The notes: generated by a model not told the origin, from the letters alone. Shown: positions 1 to 8,718, numbered from the stretch's first letter. The stretch: 20,223 nt of DNA from an uncultured Gammaproteobacteria bacterium (GCA_946885735.1 CAMPGW010000051.1:1-20223), one strand, 5' to 3'. A program made the numbers and translations.

Positions 1-1015
1 GGAACTCGACGCCGTGCTCGATGGCGTGGACGAGGGCATCGTCGGCGTGGACGAGGAACAACGCATCCACTACGCGAATCGCCAGTTCCTCGAACTGGTG
101 GGGCGCAGTCGCGAGGACGTGCTCGGCGAGCCGGTGGATTCGCTGATGCCGCCGCCGCGTGCGGTTGAGGCATCGGAGGAGACGATGCCCGGCACCGCGA
201 CGCTCGAGCGCCGCAGCGTCGCCGGCAGCCAGCGCCCATTGATCCTGCGCCGGCTCGACGCCAGCGGCGGCCGCCAGGTCTGGGTCGTGCGCGAGGAGAA
301 CGCCATCGAGGCGGCGCGCGCCATGCGCGATCGCATCCTCGCCAACCTCTCGCACGAATTCCAGACGCCGCTCTCTGCGCAGATCGCCTCGATCGAACTG
401 CTGCGCGACCACCTGCGCGGCAGCCAGGACGCGGTCGCGGTGCAGCTGGCCGACTCGCAGTACCGCGGCTCGATGCGGCTCTCGCACCTGGTGGACAACC
501 TGCTGGAGTCGGTGCGCATCGAAAGCGGCGAGATGCGCCTGCGCCGCCAGCCGGTGGACCTCAACGAGGTGATCCAGGACGCGGTCGAGCTGATGAGGCC
601 GCTCACCGACCAGCGCGAGCAGCGCGTGGTGATGGAGCTGTCGGGCGGTGGCGGCGTGGTCGGCGACTCGCCGCGCCTGGCCAGCGTGATGGTCAACCTG
701 CTGGCCAACGCCAACAAGTTCGCGCCCGACCGCACCACCATCTGGATCGAGATGGAGTGGACGCCCGAATCGGTCACCGCCTGGGTGGAGGACGAAGGAC
801 CCGGCCTGCCGGCGCTGGGCGCCGCACGCGATTTGTTTGCGCCGTTCCGCCGATCCCCGCACGAGGAACCGAGCCAGCGCGGCACCGGCCTGGGCCTGGC
901 GATCGTGCACGCGGTGGTGGTCGCGCACGGCGGCGAGGTGAAGGTCGCCGAGCCGGTGCACGGCCGCGGCGCCCGCATCGGTATCGTGCTGCCGCGCGAG
1001 AAGGTGTCGGCATGA
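1..1015 (+). CDS. PAS-domain sensor histidine kinase, 5' end outside window
   Basis: This is the C-terminal part of a two-component sensor kinase. The frame is open from base 2 to the stop at 1013-1015, and no convincing start lies inside, so the gene begins upstream. Counting from the GTG at 14, a PAS domain covers about residues 1-45 (pattern GIVGVDEEQRIHYAN). The dimerisation/phosphoacceptor H-box is SHEFQTPL, with the phosphorylated His at codon 353-355. The ATPase domain follows, with an N-box (NLLANANKFAPD), G1 box (EDEGPGLP) and G2 box (GTGLGLAI). No membrane segment is visible; one may lie in the missing part. By family knowledge it autophosphorylates on His and passes the phosphate to the regulator encoded next, with which it overlaps by four bases. 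The sensed signal cannot be told from this fragment. Confidence 0.93.
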   Translation, partial: ELDAVLDGVDEGIVGVDEEQRIHYANRQFLELVGRSREDVLGEPVDSLMPPPRAVEASEETMPGTATLERRSVAGSQRPLILRRLDASGGRQVWVVREENAIEAARAMRDRILANLSHEFQTPLSAQIASIELLRDHLRGSQDAVAVQLADSQYRGSMRLSHLVDNLLESVRIESGEMRLRRQPVDLNEVIQDAVELMRPLTDQREQRVVMELSGGGGVVGDSPRLASVMVNLLANANKFAPDRTTIWIEMEWTPESVTAWVEDEGPGLPALGAARDLFAPFRRSPHEEPSQRGTGLGLAIVHAVVVAHGGEVKVAEPVHGRGARIGIVLPREKVSA

Positions 1016-1698
1016 ATGTCCTGATCGTCGACGACGACGTCGAGCTGGTCGGCCTGCTGAAGTTCGCGCTCGCCAGCGCCGGCTACGAGGTGACGACCGC
1101 CTTCGACGGCGAGCAGGCCCTGGCCCGCCTGCACGAGTCCGTGCCCGACCTGGTCGTGCTCGACGTCAACCTGCCCCTGCTCGACGGGTTCCAGGTGCTG
1201 CACCAGCTGCGCAAGACCAGCCAGGTGCCGGTGATGATGCTGACCGTGCGCGACGCCGAGGAGGACGAGGTGCGCGGCCTCGACCTCGGCGCGGATGACT
1301 ATTTGAAGAAGCCCTTCAGCCCGCGCGCGCTGCTGGCGCGGGTGCGCTCGCTGCTGCGGCGCGGCAGCGACACCGTGGAGGATCCGGTGCTGGCATGGGG
1401 GCCGCTGTCCATCGATGTCGAACGCAGCGAGGCGAGCGTGTCCGGCGGCGAGCCGTTCCGGTTGTCGCCGCTCGAACTGCGCCTGCTGCGTTTATTGCTC
1501 TCGCATCGCGGCCGCCCGGTGGATACCGAGCGGGTGATCGGCTTCGTCTGGTCCGACCGCGAGGCCGCCGACCGGGAGTCGCTCAAGCAGGTGGTGCATC
1601 GGTTGCGGCGCAAGCTTACCGAGGCCGGCGGGTCGGGCGCGTGGATCGAGTACGTGCCGAATGCCGGATACGCGTTTGCCGTAGCGGGGCAGAACTGA
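1012..1698 (+). CDS. OmpR-family two-component response regulator
   Basis: This 228-residue DNA-binding response regulator starts at the ATG that overlaps the kinase stop (ATGA at 1012-1015), which indicates translational coupling and a cognate pair. The receiver domain spans about residues 1-115. It has the acidic pocket (D7-D9 in VDDDVE), phospho-acceptor D51 (VVLDVNLP), the switch residue T78 (MLTVRD) and K100 in KKPF. The C-terminal winged helix, about residues 127-228, has the OmpR pattern LSPLELRLLRLLLSHRGRPV and ends VPNAGYAFAV. By family knowledge, phosphorylation at D51 promotes dimerisation and binding to tandem promoter half-sites. Its targets cannot be deduced here. A longer frame opening at 757 lies inside the kinase and is not a credible start. 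Confidence 0.96.
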   Translation: MNVLIVDDDVELVGLLKFALASAGYEVTTAFDGEQALARLHESVPDLVVLDVNLPLLDGFQVLHQLRKTSQVPVMMLTVRDAEEDEVRGLDLGADDYLKKPFSPRALLARVRSLLRRGSDTVEDPVLAWGPLSIDVERSEASVSGGEPFRLSPLELRLLRLLLSHRGRPVDTERVIGFVWSDREAADRESLKQVVHRLRRKLTEAGGSGAWIEYVPNAGYAFAVAGQN

Positions 1699-1708
1699 GC
1701 CAGAAAAA

Positions 1709-1728
1709 AAGCCGCCCGAAGGCGGCTT
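1709..1728. terminator. Intrinsic terminator shared by convergent genes
   Basis: An 8-bp perfect stem (AAGCCGCC pairing with GGCGGCTT) encloses a four-base loop. On the minus strand the loop is TTCG closed by C:G, an exceptionally stable tetraloop. The stem's TT there runs on into five more T (complement of A1704-A1708), so it is a strong terminator for the M3 peptidase. On the plus strand the downstream tract is TTCTTCATTT, a weaker tail that could still end the kinase-regulator transcript. Confidence 0.88.
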
Positions 1729-1753
1729 CTTCATTTCCGGCAGTCGAAGCCGC

Positions 1754-3931
1754 TTACTTCTTCGCCGGCTCAGCCTTCAACCCACGCCGAATCAGCAAGG
1801 GCTCCACGCTCGGCTCGCGCCCGGCGAAGTTCTTGAACAGCACCAGCGCGTCCTCGCTGCCGCCACGCGACAGCAGCGTGTCGCGGAAGTGGTCACCGTT
1901 CTTGCGGGTCAGGCCGCCGTTCTGCTTGAACCACTCCACGCTCTCGGCGTCGAGCACTTCGCTCCACAGGTAGGCGTAGTAGCCGGCCGAGTAGCCGCCG
2001 CCCCAGACATGGCTGAAGTAGGGCGTGCGGTAGCGCGGCGGCACCGGCGCGAAGTCCACGCCGGCCTCGGCCAGGGCCTTGGCCTCGAAGGCCATCACGC
2101 CGGCGGCGTCCGGCACCTGCGCGGCGGGCATCTGGTGCCAGCGCTGGTCGAGCAGCGCCGCGGCCAGGTACTCGGTGGTGGCGAAGCCCTGGTTGAACTT
2201 CGAGGCCGCCTGCACCTTGTCCAGCAGTTCCTTCGGCATCGGCGCGCCGGTCTCGTGGTGCTTGGCGTAGTTGGCCAGCACCGACGGCCAGTCGGCCCAC
2301 ATTTCATTGACCTGCGACGGGTATTCCACGAAATCGCGCGGCACGTTGGTGCCGGCGAAGCGCGGGTACTTCACGTTCGAGAACATGCCGTGCAGCGCAT
2401 GGCCGAACTCGTGGAACGCGGTGGTCACCTCGTCCCAGGTCAGCAGGGTCGGGCCGCAGGCGGGCTTGGGGATGTTGAGGTGGTTGGCCACCACCGACTG
2501 CGTGCCCATCAGGCCGGACTGGCTGACGTACTCGTTCATCCAGGCGCCGCCGCGCTTGTTCGGGCGGGCGTAGAAGTCGGCCAGGAACAGCGCGAGGTGC
2601 TTGCCGTCCTTGTCGAACACCTCGTATACCAGCACGTCCGGGTCGTAGACCGGCAGGTCGGTGCGCTGCTTGAAGGTGATGCCGTAGACGCCGGTGGCGG
2701 CATGGAACACGCCGTTCTCCAGCACGTTCTTCATCTCGAAGTAGGGCTTGAGCTGCGACTCGTCGAAGGCATAGCGCTGCGCGCGCACCTTCTCGGCGTA
2801 GTAGGCCCAGTCCCAGGCGGCGAGCTGGAAGCCGCCGTTCTCGGCGTCGATCACCTTCTGCATGTCCGCCGCTTCCTTGCGGGCGTTGGCGACGGCGGCC
2901 GGCGCCAGGCCGGCCATCATGTCGTTGACCGCCTTGGTGGTCTTGGCGGTCTCGTCCTCGAGCACGTAGGTGGCGTGGTCCGGGTAGCCCAGCAGCGCGG
3001 CGCGCTCGGCGCGCAATTTTGCGGTGCGAGCAACAATCGCGGTGGTGTCGAACTCGTTGCCGCGGCTGCCGCGGGCGAGCGAAGCCTTCAGCAGGCGCTC
3101 GCGCACGCTGCGGTTCTCCAGCGAATCCATCGGCGGCTGGCCGGAGGTGTTGAGCAGGGTGATGACGTACTTGCCCGGCAGCTTGCGCTTGGTGGCCTCG
3201 GCGGCCGCGGCTTCGATCTGCGCGTCGGTCAGGCCCTTCAGTTCCTCGCGGGTGTCCACCACCAGCGCCGAGTCGTTCACTTCCTTCAGCGTGTTCTGGC
3301 TGAACTCGGTGGACAGCTTGGCGAGTTCGGCGTTCATCGCCTTCAGTGTTTCCTTGTCCTTCTCCGGCATGTTGGCGCCAGCGCGGACGAAGTCGGTGTG
3401 GTAGCGCTCGAGCAGGCGCGCGGACTCCGGGTCCAGGCTCATCGCGGCGCGGTTGTCGTACAGCGCCTTCACCCGCGCGAACAGCTTCGGGTTGAGGTTG
3501 ATGGCGTCGCTATGCGCGGCCAGCTTGGGCGAGAGCTCGCGCTGCACCGCCTGCAGGGTGTCGTTGGTGTTGGCGCCGGCGAGGTTGAAGAACACGTTGG
3601 CGACGCGGGTCAGCAGCTGGCCGCTGCGCTCCATCGCGACGATGGTGTTGTCGAAGGTCGGGGCCTCGGGATCGTTGGCGATCGCGTCCATCTCGGCGCG
3701 CTGCTGGCGCATGCCTTCCTCGAAGGCCGGCAGGTAGTCCGCGTCCTTGATCTGGTCGAAGCGCGGGTACTGATACGGCAGGGTGCTGGGCGCGAAGAAG
3801 GGATTGGCGATCGGCGCCTGGGCGACGGTGGGGGCGGCTTTCACGGCGGGATCGGCGGTCTGGGCGGTGGCGGTGCCGACGCTCAGGCTAAGGCCGGCGG
3901 CGATCATCAGGGCAAGCGGGGTCTTCGTCAT
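1754..3931 (-). CDS. M3-family zinc metallopeptidase (Dcp-like), exported
   Basis: This 725-residue oligopeptidase belongs to the thimet oligopeptidase/peptidyl-dipeptidase Dcp family (M3A). The zinc site is H507-E508-x-x-H511 in AFHEFGHALHG. The third ligand is E536 in FVEYPSQVNE, 29 residues after the first His, the family spacing. E508 is the expected general base. A Sec signal peptide is clear (about residues 1-23, ending ATAQ), so it should act in the periplasm, unlike many cytoplasmic relatives. The C-terminal SHVWGGGYSAGYYAYLWSEV region carries the family's Tyr- and Gly-rich substrate-binding loop. Length is slightly above E. coli Dcp because of the signal peptide and an Ala/Pro-rich linker. 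No clear Shine-Dalgarno precedes the ATG. It probably degrades short peptides. Dcp versus oligopeptidase A specificity cannot be settled from sequence alone, so no symbol is given. Confidence 0.95.
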   Translation of the reverse strand: MTKTPLALMIAAGLSLSVGTATAQTADPAVKAAPTVAQAPIANPFFAPSTLPYQYPRFDQIKDADYLPAFEEGMRQQRAEMDAIANDPEAPTFDNTIVAMERSGQLLTRVANVFFNLAGANTNDTLQAVQRELSPKLAAHSDAINLNPKLFARVKALYDNRAAMSLDPESARLLERYHTDFVRAGANMPEKDKETLKAMNAELAKLSTEFSQNTLKEVNDSALVVDTREELKGLTDAQIEAAAAEATKRKLPGKYVITLLNTSGQPPMDSLENRSVRERLLKASLARGSRGNEFDTTAIVARTAKLRAERAALLGYPDHATYVLEDETAKTTKAVNDMMAGLAPAAVANARKEAADMQKVIDAENGGFQLAAWDWAYYAEKVRAQRYAFDESQLKPYFEMKNVLENGVFHAATGVYGITFKQRTDLPVYDPDVLVYEVFDKDGKHLALFLADFYARPNKRGGAWMNEYVSQSGLMGTQSVVANHLNIPKPACGPTLLTWDEVTTAFHEFGHALHGMFSNVKYPRFAGTNVPRDFVEYPSQVNEMWADWPSVLANYAKHHETGAPMPKELLDKVQAASKFNQGFATTEYLAAALLDQRWHQMPAAQVPDAAGVMAFEAKALAEAGVDFAPVPPRYRTPYFSHVWGGGYSAGYYAYLWSEVLDAESVEWFKQNGGLTRKNGDHFRDTLLSRGGSEDALVLFKNFAGREPSVEPLLIRRGLKAEPAKK

Positions 3932-4043
3932 GGAGGAATCCGTTCAGGGGCGGAGGGTGGCGGCGCCGGCAGGCGCGCGCGGAGCGCCCGATGCTAGCGG
4001 GGACGGCGGCGGCGGGCATGTGCCGAAAGGGCCGGGCAGGCGC

Positions 4044-4072
4044 TTGGGAAAGGGCGTCGCCGGCCCGATAAT
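4044..4072 (+). promoter_or_regulatory. Promoter candidate of the ybeD-lipB-lipA cassette (leaderless)
   Basis: TTGGGA (4044-4049) and GATAAT (4067-4072) are separated by exactly 17 bases, a near-consensus sigma70 arrangement in the divergent gap between the M3 peptidase and ybeD. The -10 ends six bases before the ATG at 4079, so transcription would begin at or next to the start codon. No Shine-Dalgarno precedes this ATG, which fits a leaderless message. Confidence 0.6.
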
Positions 4073-4078
4073 GGTCGC

Positions 4079-4381
4079 ATGAGCGATGAACCCCGCGACA
4101 ACCGCCCCAACGGCGAGGACAAGGATGCCAAGGGCTTCCAGTTTCCCGGCGTGTTCGAGATCAGCGCGATGGGCCCGGCCAGCGCCGGCCTGGCGCAGGC
4201 GATCCCGCAGGAACTGACCGCCGCCGGCCTGGTGGTGATGCACGAAACGGTGCGCTCGCGACCGTCGCGGGAGGGCCGCTTCGTGTCGGTGACGGTGAGC
4301 TTCCGCGCCGAATCGCGCGCCGACTACGAGGCCGCCCACCACGCCCTGCGCGCCCATCCGGACGTGAAGTGGACGCTGTAG
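4079..4381 (+). CDS. YbeD/DUF493 family protein
   Basis: This small 100-residue cytoplasmic protein of the YbeD (DUF493) family is slightly longer than the 87-residue E. coli protein because of a charged, probably disordered N-terminus (residues 1-20). The conserved core runs from [11 protein letters not shown] to the end. It keeps the family pattern of a basic-Ser-x-x-Gly-x-x-x-Ser-Val strand ([15 protein letters not shown]) and a terminal D-V-x-x-x-L. Relatives have a small alpha/beta fold resembling ACT regulatory domains; their molecular role is not established. The gene precedes lipB, as ybeD does in many proteobacteria, which supports the call. Its end overlaps the lipB start by 13 bases. 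The ATG at 4079 is chosen because a promoter-like -10 sits immediately upstream. Confidence 0.9.
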   Translation: MSDEPRDNRPNGEDKDAKGFQFPGVFEISAMGPASAGLAQAIPQELTAAGLVVMHETVRSRPSREGRFVSVTVSFRAESRADYEAAHHALRAHPDVKWTL

Positions 4382-5049
4382 CGGCCGAGCCGTTGCAGGT
4401 CTTCACGCTTGGCCGGCAGCCCTTCGAGCGGGTGTGGCAGGCCATGGAAGCGTTCACCGACGCGCGCGCGCCCGAGGCGCCGCATCAACTCTGGCTGGTC
4501 GAGCACGATCCGGTGTTCACCCTCGGCCAGGCCGGCAAGCCCGAGCACGTGCTCGCGCCCGGCGAGATTCCCGTCGTGCGCACCAATCGCGGCGGCCAGG
4601 TGACCTATCACGGGCCGGGCCAGCTGGTGGCCTATCCGCTGCTGGACCTGCGCCGGCTCGGCATCGGCGTGCGCGAGCTGGTGTGCCGCCTGGAGCAGGC
4701 GCTCATCGATACGCTTTCGACCTGGGACATTCGCGCCGTCCGGCGCGAGGGTGCGCCCGGCGTGTACGTGGACGGCGCCAAGATCGGCGCGCTCGGCCTG
4801 CGCGTGCGTCGCGGCTGCAGCTTCCACGGCCTGGCCTTCAACGTCGGCATGGACCTGGAGCCCTTCGCGCGCATCAACCCCTGCGGTTACCAGGGGCTGC
4901 AGGTGACCTCGGTGCTAGACTGCGGCGGCCCCGGCACGCTGGCGGCGGTGGCGCCGGTGCTGGTGGAAAACCTCGCCGCGCAGTTGCGGCTGGACCCGCA
5001 GACCGTCGCCGCACTGCCTGAAGGCCTGGCCGTCGCCGCGGCCGCCTGA
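4369..5049 (+). CDS. lipB: Octanoyl-[acyl-carrier-protein]:protein octanoyltransferase
   Basis: This enzyme moves the octanoyl group from acyl carrier protein to the lipoyl-domain lysine of target proteins such as the E2 subunits and GcvH, the first step of endogenous lipoylation in the cytoplasm. The 226-residue protein carries the LipB signature at residues 74-90 ([17 protein letters not shown], with H81). The acyl-thioester cysteine is C172 in NPCGYQGL, and the catalytic lysine is K138 in [21 protein letters not shown] near residues 45-54 is also conserved. The proposed GTG start at 4369 lies inside the end of the preceding gene, out of frame by 13 bases, implying coupled translation. The protein would lose nothing essential if translation began a few codons later. 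lipA follows after 13 bases, completing the pathway. Confidence 0.96.
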   Translation: MDAVAAEPLQVFTLGRQPFERVWQAMEAFTDARAPEAPHQLWLVEHDPVFTLGQAGKPEHVLAPGEIPVVRTNRGGQVTYHGPGQLVAYPLLDLRRLGIGVRELVCRLEQALIDTLSTWDIRAVRREGAPGVYVDGAKIGALGLRVRRGCSFHGLAFNVGMDLEPFARINPCGYQGLQVTSVLDCGGPGTLAAVAPVLVENLAAQLRLDPQTVAALPEGLAVAAAA

Positions 5050-5062
5050 TTTTGAGACCCGC

Positions 5063-6079
5063 ATGAGCACCGACCTCAAGTCCATTCCCCTCGCCGTGAT
5101 CGATTCGAACGCGCCGGCGTCGCTGCAGGCGGGCGTGAAGCAGCTGGGCGGCGACAAGATCGCCCGCAGCCCGGTGAAATTCGATGAATCGGCTCCGACC
5201 TTGCGCAAGCCGAGCTGGATCCGCGTGCGCATCCCCGCCGGCAACGCGGTGCAGAAGCTCAAGTCCAAGCTGCGCGAGAACCGGCTGGTCACCGTCTGCG
5301 AGGAAGCCAGCTGCCCGAACATCCACGAGTGCTTCAGCCACGGCACCGCCACGTTCATGATCCTGGGCGAGGTCTGCACCCGCCGCTGCAGCTTCTGCGA
5401 CGTCGCCCACGGCCGCCCGAAGCCGCCGGACGCCGATGAACCTGGCAACCTGGCGCGCACCATCGCCGACATGAATCTGCGTTACGTGGTGATCACCTCC
5501 GTGGACCGCGACGATTTGCGCGACGGCGGCGCCCAGCACTTCGCCGATTGCATCCGCCGGGCGCGCGCGCTGTCGCCGGCGCTGCGCATCGAGATCCTGA
5601 CGCCGGACTTCCGCGGCAAGGGCCGCATGGACCGCGCGCTCGAGGTGCTCAAGTCCGATCCGCCGGACGTGTTCAACCACAACCTGGAAACCGTGCCGGA
5701 CCTGTACCCGAACGTGCGTCCGGGTGCGGACTACGCCTGGTCGCTGCAGCTGCTGCAGCGTTTCAAGGCCCAGCACCCGGAGGTGCCGACCAAGTCCGGC
5801 ATCATGCTGGGGCTGGGCGAGACCCGCGAGCAGGTGCTCAAGACCCTGCAGGACCTGCGTTCACACGACGTGGACATGGTCACCATCGGCCAGTACCTGC
5901 AGCCCACGCCGCACCACCACCCGGTGATCCGCTACTGGACGCCGGAAGAATTCAAGGAATTCGAGGTGCTGGGCATGGCGATGGGCTTCACCCACGTGGC
6001 GTCCGGCCCGATGGTGCGCTCGTCCTACCACGCCGACCGGATGGCGGTGGACGCCGGCTTCGTCGAACTGCCGGCCTGA
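5063..6079 (+). CDS. lipA: Lipoyl synthase (radical SAM)
   Basis: LipA inserts two sulphur atoms into octanoylated lipoyl domains. It uses one [4Fe-4S] cluster for S-adenosylmethionine cleavage and an auxiliary cluster as sulphur donor. The 338-residue protein shows both cysteine sets: auxiliary C79-x4-C84-x5-C90 ([12 protein letters not shown]) and radical-SAM C105-x3-C109-x2-C112 (CTRRCSFC). The C-terminal RSSY motif (S320/S321) supplies the family's serine ligand of the auxiliary cluster. About 45 N-terminal residues precede the conserved core, longer than the E. coli lead-in. The ATG at 5063 lies 13 bases after lipB with a weak TTGAGA upstream, so the gene is probably co-transcribed with lipB. 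Confidence 0.98.
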   Translation: MSTDLKSIPLAVIDSNAPASLQAGVKQLGGDKIARSPVKFDESAPTLRKPSWIRVRIPAGNAVQKLKSKLRENRLVTVCEEASCPNIHECFSHGTATFMILGEVCTRRCSFCDVAHGRPKPPDADEPGNLARTIADMNLRYVVITSVDRDDLRDGGAQHFADCIRRARALSPALRIEILTPDFRGKGRMDRALEVLKSDPPDVFNHNLETVPDLYPNVRPGADYAWSLQLLQRFKAQHPEVPTKSGIMLGLGETREQVLKTLQDLRSHDVDMVTIGQYLQPTPHHHPVIRYWTPEEFKEFEVLGMAMGFTHVASGPMVRSSYHADRMAVDAGFVELPA

Positions 6080-6290
6080 AACGGCGCACCGCCGCTGAAC
6101 TCCGGCGGTGGGTGGTGGTCCAAGGGCGGTCGGTGACTCCCCGGATCCGCAATCCGGCCTGAAGCAGGCCGCCGTAGCTCACGGTTTTCCCACATGCTGA
6201 CCCGGTACCATCGGCACAGGCACCCCCCGCGGGGGCGGCGCAAGCTGGACCCGCACGCATCGAATGCTCACGGTCTCGAGGACCGGCCCC
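6080..6290 (+). other. lipA-prc intergenic region with hairpins
   Basis: No gene is seen in these 211 bases. There is an 8-bp perfect hairpin (CACCGCCG 6087-6094 with CGGCGGTG 6103-6110). A second hairpin is GGCCTG-AAG-CAGGCC (6156-6170), which competes with an overlapping CCGGAT/ATCCGG pair (6141-6157). A 12-bp palindrome CCCCCGCGGGGG lies at 6224-6235. None has an adjacent T tract, so none is a clear intrinsic terminator. No convincing prc promoter was found. Confidence 0.5.
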
Positions 6291-8465
6291 ATGTCCAATC
6301 GCAAGTTGCTCGTTTTCTCCGCCCTGCTGCCGCTGACGCTGGCGATCGCCGCGGCCAGCACGCCGGCCACCGTCGCCAGCGCGTCCAAGTCCGCGCAGCC
6401 GATGGCGCCGACCACCGCGCAGGCGGAAGCGACGACGCTCGTCTACGGCCTGCTGTCCGACAGCCGCTACGCCTACCGGCCGATGCCGCTGGACGATTCG
6501 CTCTCGCAGGACATCTTCCGCCGCTACATCGAAAGCCTCGATGGCGACAAGCTGTTCTTCCTGCAGGCTGACATGGACCGCTTCGCGCCGTGGCGCACGC
6601 GCATGGACGACGCAATCAAGGACCAGAAGCTGCAGCCGGCGTACGAGATCTTCAAGGTCTACGTCAAGCGCGTGGACGAGCGCGTGGCCTACGCGCGCAG
6701 CCTGCTCGCCAAGCCCTTCGACTTCAGCGCGCAGGAGGACTTCGCCTACGATCGCGAGAAGGCGCAGTGGGCGCCCGACCAGGCCGCGCTCAATGAACTG
6801 TGGCGCAAGTACGTCAAGAACGACGCGCTGAGGCTCAAGCTCGCCGGCCGTTCGCCGGAGGAGATCCGCACCACGCTCGACAAGCGCTACGCGCAGCTGG
6901 GCCAGCGCGCGCACGAGAATCGCGGCGACGACGTGTTCGAGGTCTTCATGAACGCGTACGCCAGCTCCATCGATCCGCACACCTCCTACATGAGCCCGCG
7001 CAGCGCCGAGAACTTCGACATGCAGATGCGGCTCTCGCTGCAGGGCATCGGCGCGGTGCTGCAGCGCCAGGACGAGTTCGTGGTCATCCGCACGCTGGTG
7101 CCGGGCGGCCCGGCCGCGTCCAGCGGCAAGATCAAGGTCGGCGACCGCGTGGTCGCCGTCGGCCAGGGCACCAGCGGCCCGATGACCGACGTGGTCGGCT
7201 GGCGCATCGACGACGTGGTGGACCAGATCCGCGGCAAGAAGGGCAGCCAGGTGCGCCTGGACGTGCTGCCGGCCGAGACCGGCCCGGATGGTCCGCACAA
7301 GCTGGTCACCATCGTCCGCGACACCATCAAGCTGGAAGAGCAGGCCGCCAGCAAGTCGGTCATCGACGTCGGCGGCAAGAAGATCGGCGTGGTCACGCTG
7401 CCGGGCTTCTACCTCGACTTCGAGGCCGCGCGCCGCGGCGATCCGGATGCGCGTTCGGCCACCACCGACGTCGCCCGCCTGCTGGGCGAACTCAAGGCCG
7501 AGCAAGTGGACGGCGTGGTGATGGACCTGCGCGAGAACGGCGGCGGGTCGCTGCAGGAAGCGGTCGAGTTGACCGGCCTGTTCATCGACCGCGGCCCGGT
7601 GGTGCAGGTGCGCCAGTCCGGCGGTCGCGTGGACGTGGAAGGCGACCGCGAGCCCGGCGTGGCCTGGGACGGTCCGCTGGCCGTGCTGGTCAACCGCAGC
7701 TCCGCCTCGGCCACGGAGATCTTCGCCGCCGCCATGCAGGACTACGGACGCGGCCTGATTATCGGCGAGCCGACCTTCGGCAAGGGCACGGTGCAGAACC
7801 TGATCCCGCTCAACCAGTGGCCGACCCCGACCGCGCAGCAGTACGGCCAGGTGAAGCTGACCATCGCGCAGTTCTTCCGCGTGGATGGCGCCACCACCCA
7901 GCATTCGGGCGTGGTGCCGGAGATCCAGTTCCCGGTCACCGTGGATGCGACCGAGTTCGGCGAGAGCACCTTCGACAACGCCTTGCCGGCCACCCGCATC
8001 CAGACCGCCGCGCACGAGAACCTGGGCAACTTCCGCCCGATCGTGCCGGCCCTGCGCGCGCGCCACGCGCGTCGCATCGCCACCGACAAGGAGTTCGGCT
8101 GGTGGGCGCAGGACGTGGCCGAGTTCCGCGCCGATCGCGAGAAGAAGGTCATCTCGCTCAACGAGGCCGAACGCCGCGCCGAGCGCGACGAGGACCTGGC
8201 CAAGCGCAAGCAGCGCCAAGCCGAGCGCAAGGCGCTGGGGCTGGAGCAGCCCGGCGGTCGCGACGAGGACGACGGCCTGCAGGCCGACGAGCGCGACGTG
8301 GCCGAGCAGGTGGCGCAGGAGGAGGCTTCGAAGAAGCGTCCGGATCCGCTGCTGCGCGAAACCGCGGCGATCCTCTCCGACGCGATCTCGCTGCTGTCCT
8401 CCGACGCCCAGCTCGCCGCAGCTGTGTTGCCGCGTACGCACCAGGCTACGGTCTGGTCGGATTGA
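6291..8465 (+). CDS. prc: Tail-specific (C-terminal processing) protease Prc, S41A
   Basis: This periplasmic serine protease recognises the C-terminal tails of its substrates; E. coli Prc processes FtsI and degrades lipoprotein-associated murein hydrolases such as MepS. The start at 6291 is preferred over the in-frame ATG at 6264 because GAGGA lies eight bases upstream, giving 724 residues with an immediate signal peptide (MSNRKLLVFSALLPLTLAIA). An N-terminal helical domain is followed by a PDZ domain (about 250-330; GIGAVLQRQDEF, GDRVVAVGQG) and the S41 core. The catalytic dyad is S473 (NRSSASATEIFAAAMQDYG) and K498 (GEPTFGKGTVQ), 25 apart as in E. coli Prc. A charged, probably helical C-terminal region resembles the DUF3340 part of Prc. 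It is monocistronic as far as can be seen, with a long non-coding gap downstream. Confidence 0.96.
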   Translation: MSNRKLLVFSALLPLTLAIAAASTPATVASASKSAQPMAPTTAQAEATTLVYGLLSDSRYAYRPMPLDDSLSQDIFRRYIESLDGDKLFFLQADMDRFAPWRTRMDDAIKDQKLQPAYEIFKVYVKRVDERVAYARSLLAKPFDFSAQEDFAYDREKAQWAPDQAALNELWRKYVKNDALRLKLAGRSPEEIRTTLDKRYAQLGQRAHENRGDDVFEVFMNAYASSIDPHTSYMSPRSAENFDMQMRLSLQGIGAVLQRQDEFVVIRTLVPGGPAASSGKIKVGDRVVAVGQGTSGPMTDVVGWRIDDVVDQIRGKKGSQVRLDVLPAETGPDGPHKLVTIVRDTIKLEEQAASKSVIDVGGKKIGVVTLPGFYLDFEAARRGDPDARSATTDVARLLGELKAEQVDGVVMDLRENGGGSLQEAVELTGLFIDRGPVVQVRQSGGRVDVEGDREPGVAWDGPLAVLVNRSSASATEIFAAAMQDYGRGLIIGEPTFGKGTVQNLIPLNQWPTPTAQQYGQVKLTIAQFFRVDGATTQHSGVVPEIQFPVTVDATEFGESTFDNALPATRIQTAAHENLGNFRPIVPALRARHARRIATDKEFGWWAQDVAEFRADREKKVISLNEAERRAERDEDLAKRKQRQAERKALGLEQPGGRDEDDGLQADERDVAEQVAQEEASKKRPDPLLRETAAILSDAISLLSSDAQLAAAVLPRTHQATVWSD

Positions 8466-8479
8466 TTGGGTTCTCGGCG

Positions 8480-8616
8480 GCGCTTGGCGCCGCCGGGGGG
8501 ATGGGGTTGCTGCGGTCGGGACTCAGTACGCTGCGTCCTGCCAACTGAGTCCCGCCCGCTCGGCCATCCCTGGCCGAGCTCCGCTGCAACCCCATCCCCC
8601 CGACGTCACCAAGCGC
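8480..8616 (-). repeat. Multi-branched palindromic element, copy 1 (inverted relative to copy 2)
   Basis: Reading + strand coordinates, an outer 8-bp helix pairs GCGCTTGG (8480-8487) with CCAAGCGC (8609-8616). A 7x7 internal loop follows (CGCCGCC 8488-8494 opposite GACGTCA 8602-8608). A 16-bp helix pairs GGGGGGATGGGGTTGC (8495-8510) with 8586-8601 and extends, after a T-T mismatch, by GCGG/CCGC. Inside lie two hairpins: an 11-bp stem (8517-8527 with 8544-8554, 16-base loop) and a 9-bp stem GCTCGGCCA/TGGCCGAGC (8558-8579, loop TCCC). The fold is a three-way junction. All pairs apart from the mismatch are Watson-Crick. The element starts 14 bases after the prc stop. I do not recognise it as a named repeat. 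The left arm can alternatively form a local GGCGGCG-CTTGG-CGCCGCC hairpin (8476-8494). Confidence 0.85.
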
Positions 8617-8718
8617 TGCGGAGTCCATGCGATCTGCTGCGGCAGCCTGATGCGTGCGCTCTTTCCTGGGGAATAGCCGACTTCGGCGGCTACCCGCTCG
8701 CAGCCCCCAAAATCCTGC
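8617..8718. other. Spacer between the two palindromic elements
   Basis: These 102 bases contain no plausible gene. Small hairpins are possible: GCTGC-G-GCAGC (8636-8646) and TAGCCG/CGGCTA enclosing ACTTCGG (around 8674-8692). Short TTT and AAAA runs stand out against the G+C-rich background. No promoter or known repeat is recognised. Confidence 0.5.

Noticed and set aside
1889..3997. 702-codon open frame antisense to the M3 peptidase
   Set aside because: It is a by-product of high G+C content. The translation is low-complexity (Gly/Val/Arg/His-rich) with no motif, while the opposite strand has an intact HExxH enzyme.
5988..8441. 817-codon open frame antisense to prc
   Set aside because: Composition is Arg/Ala/Val/His-rich without a domain, and the overlapping plus-strand protein has all Prc motifs.
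8476..8494. GGCGGCG-CTTGG-CGCCGCC hairpin as the prc terminator
   Set aside because: It is followed by six G rather than T, so it is not an intrinsic terminator. It is better seen as an alternative pairing of the left arm of copy 1.
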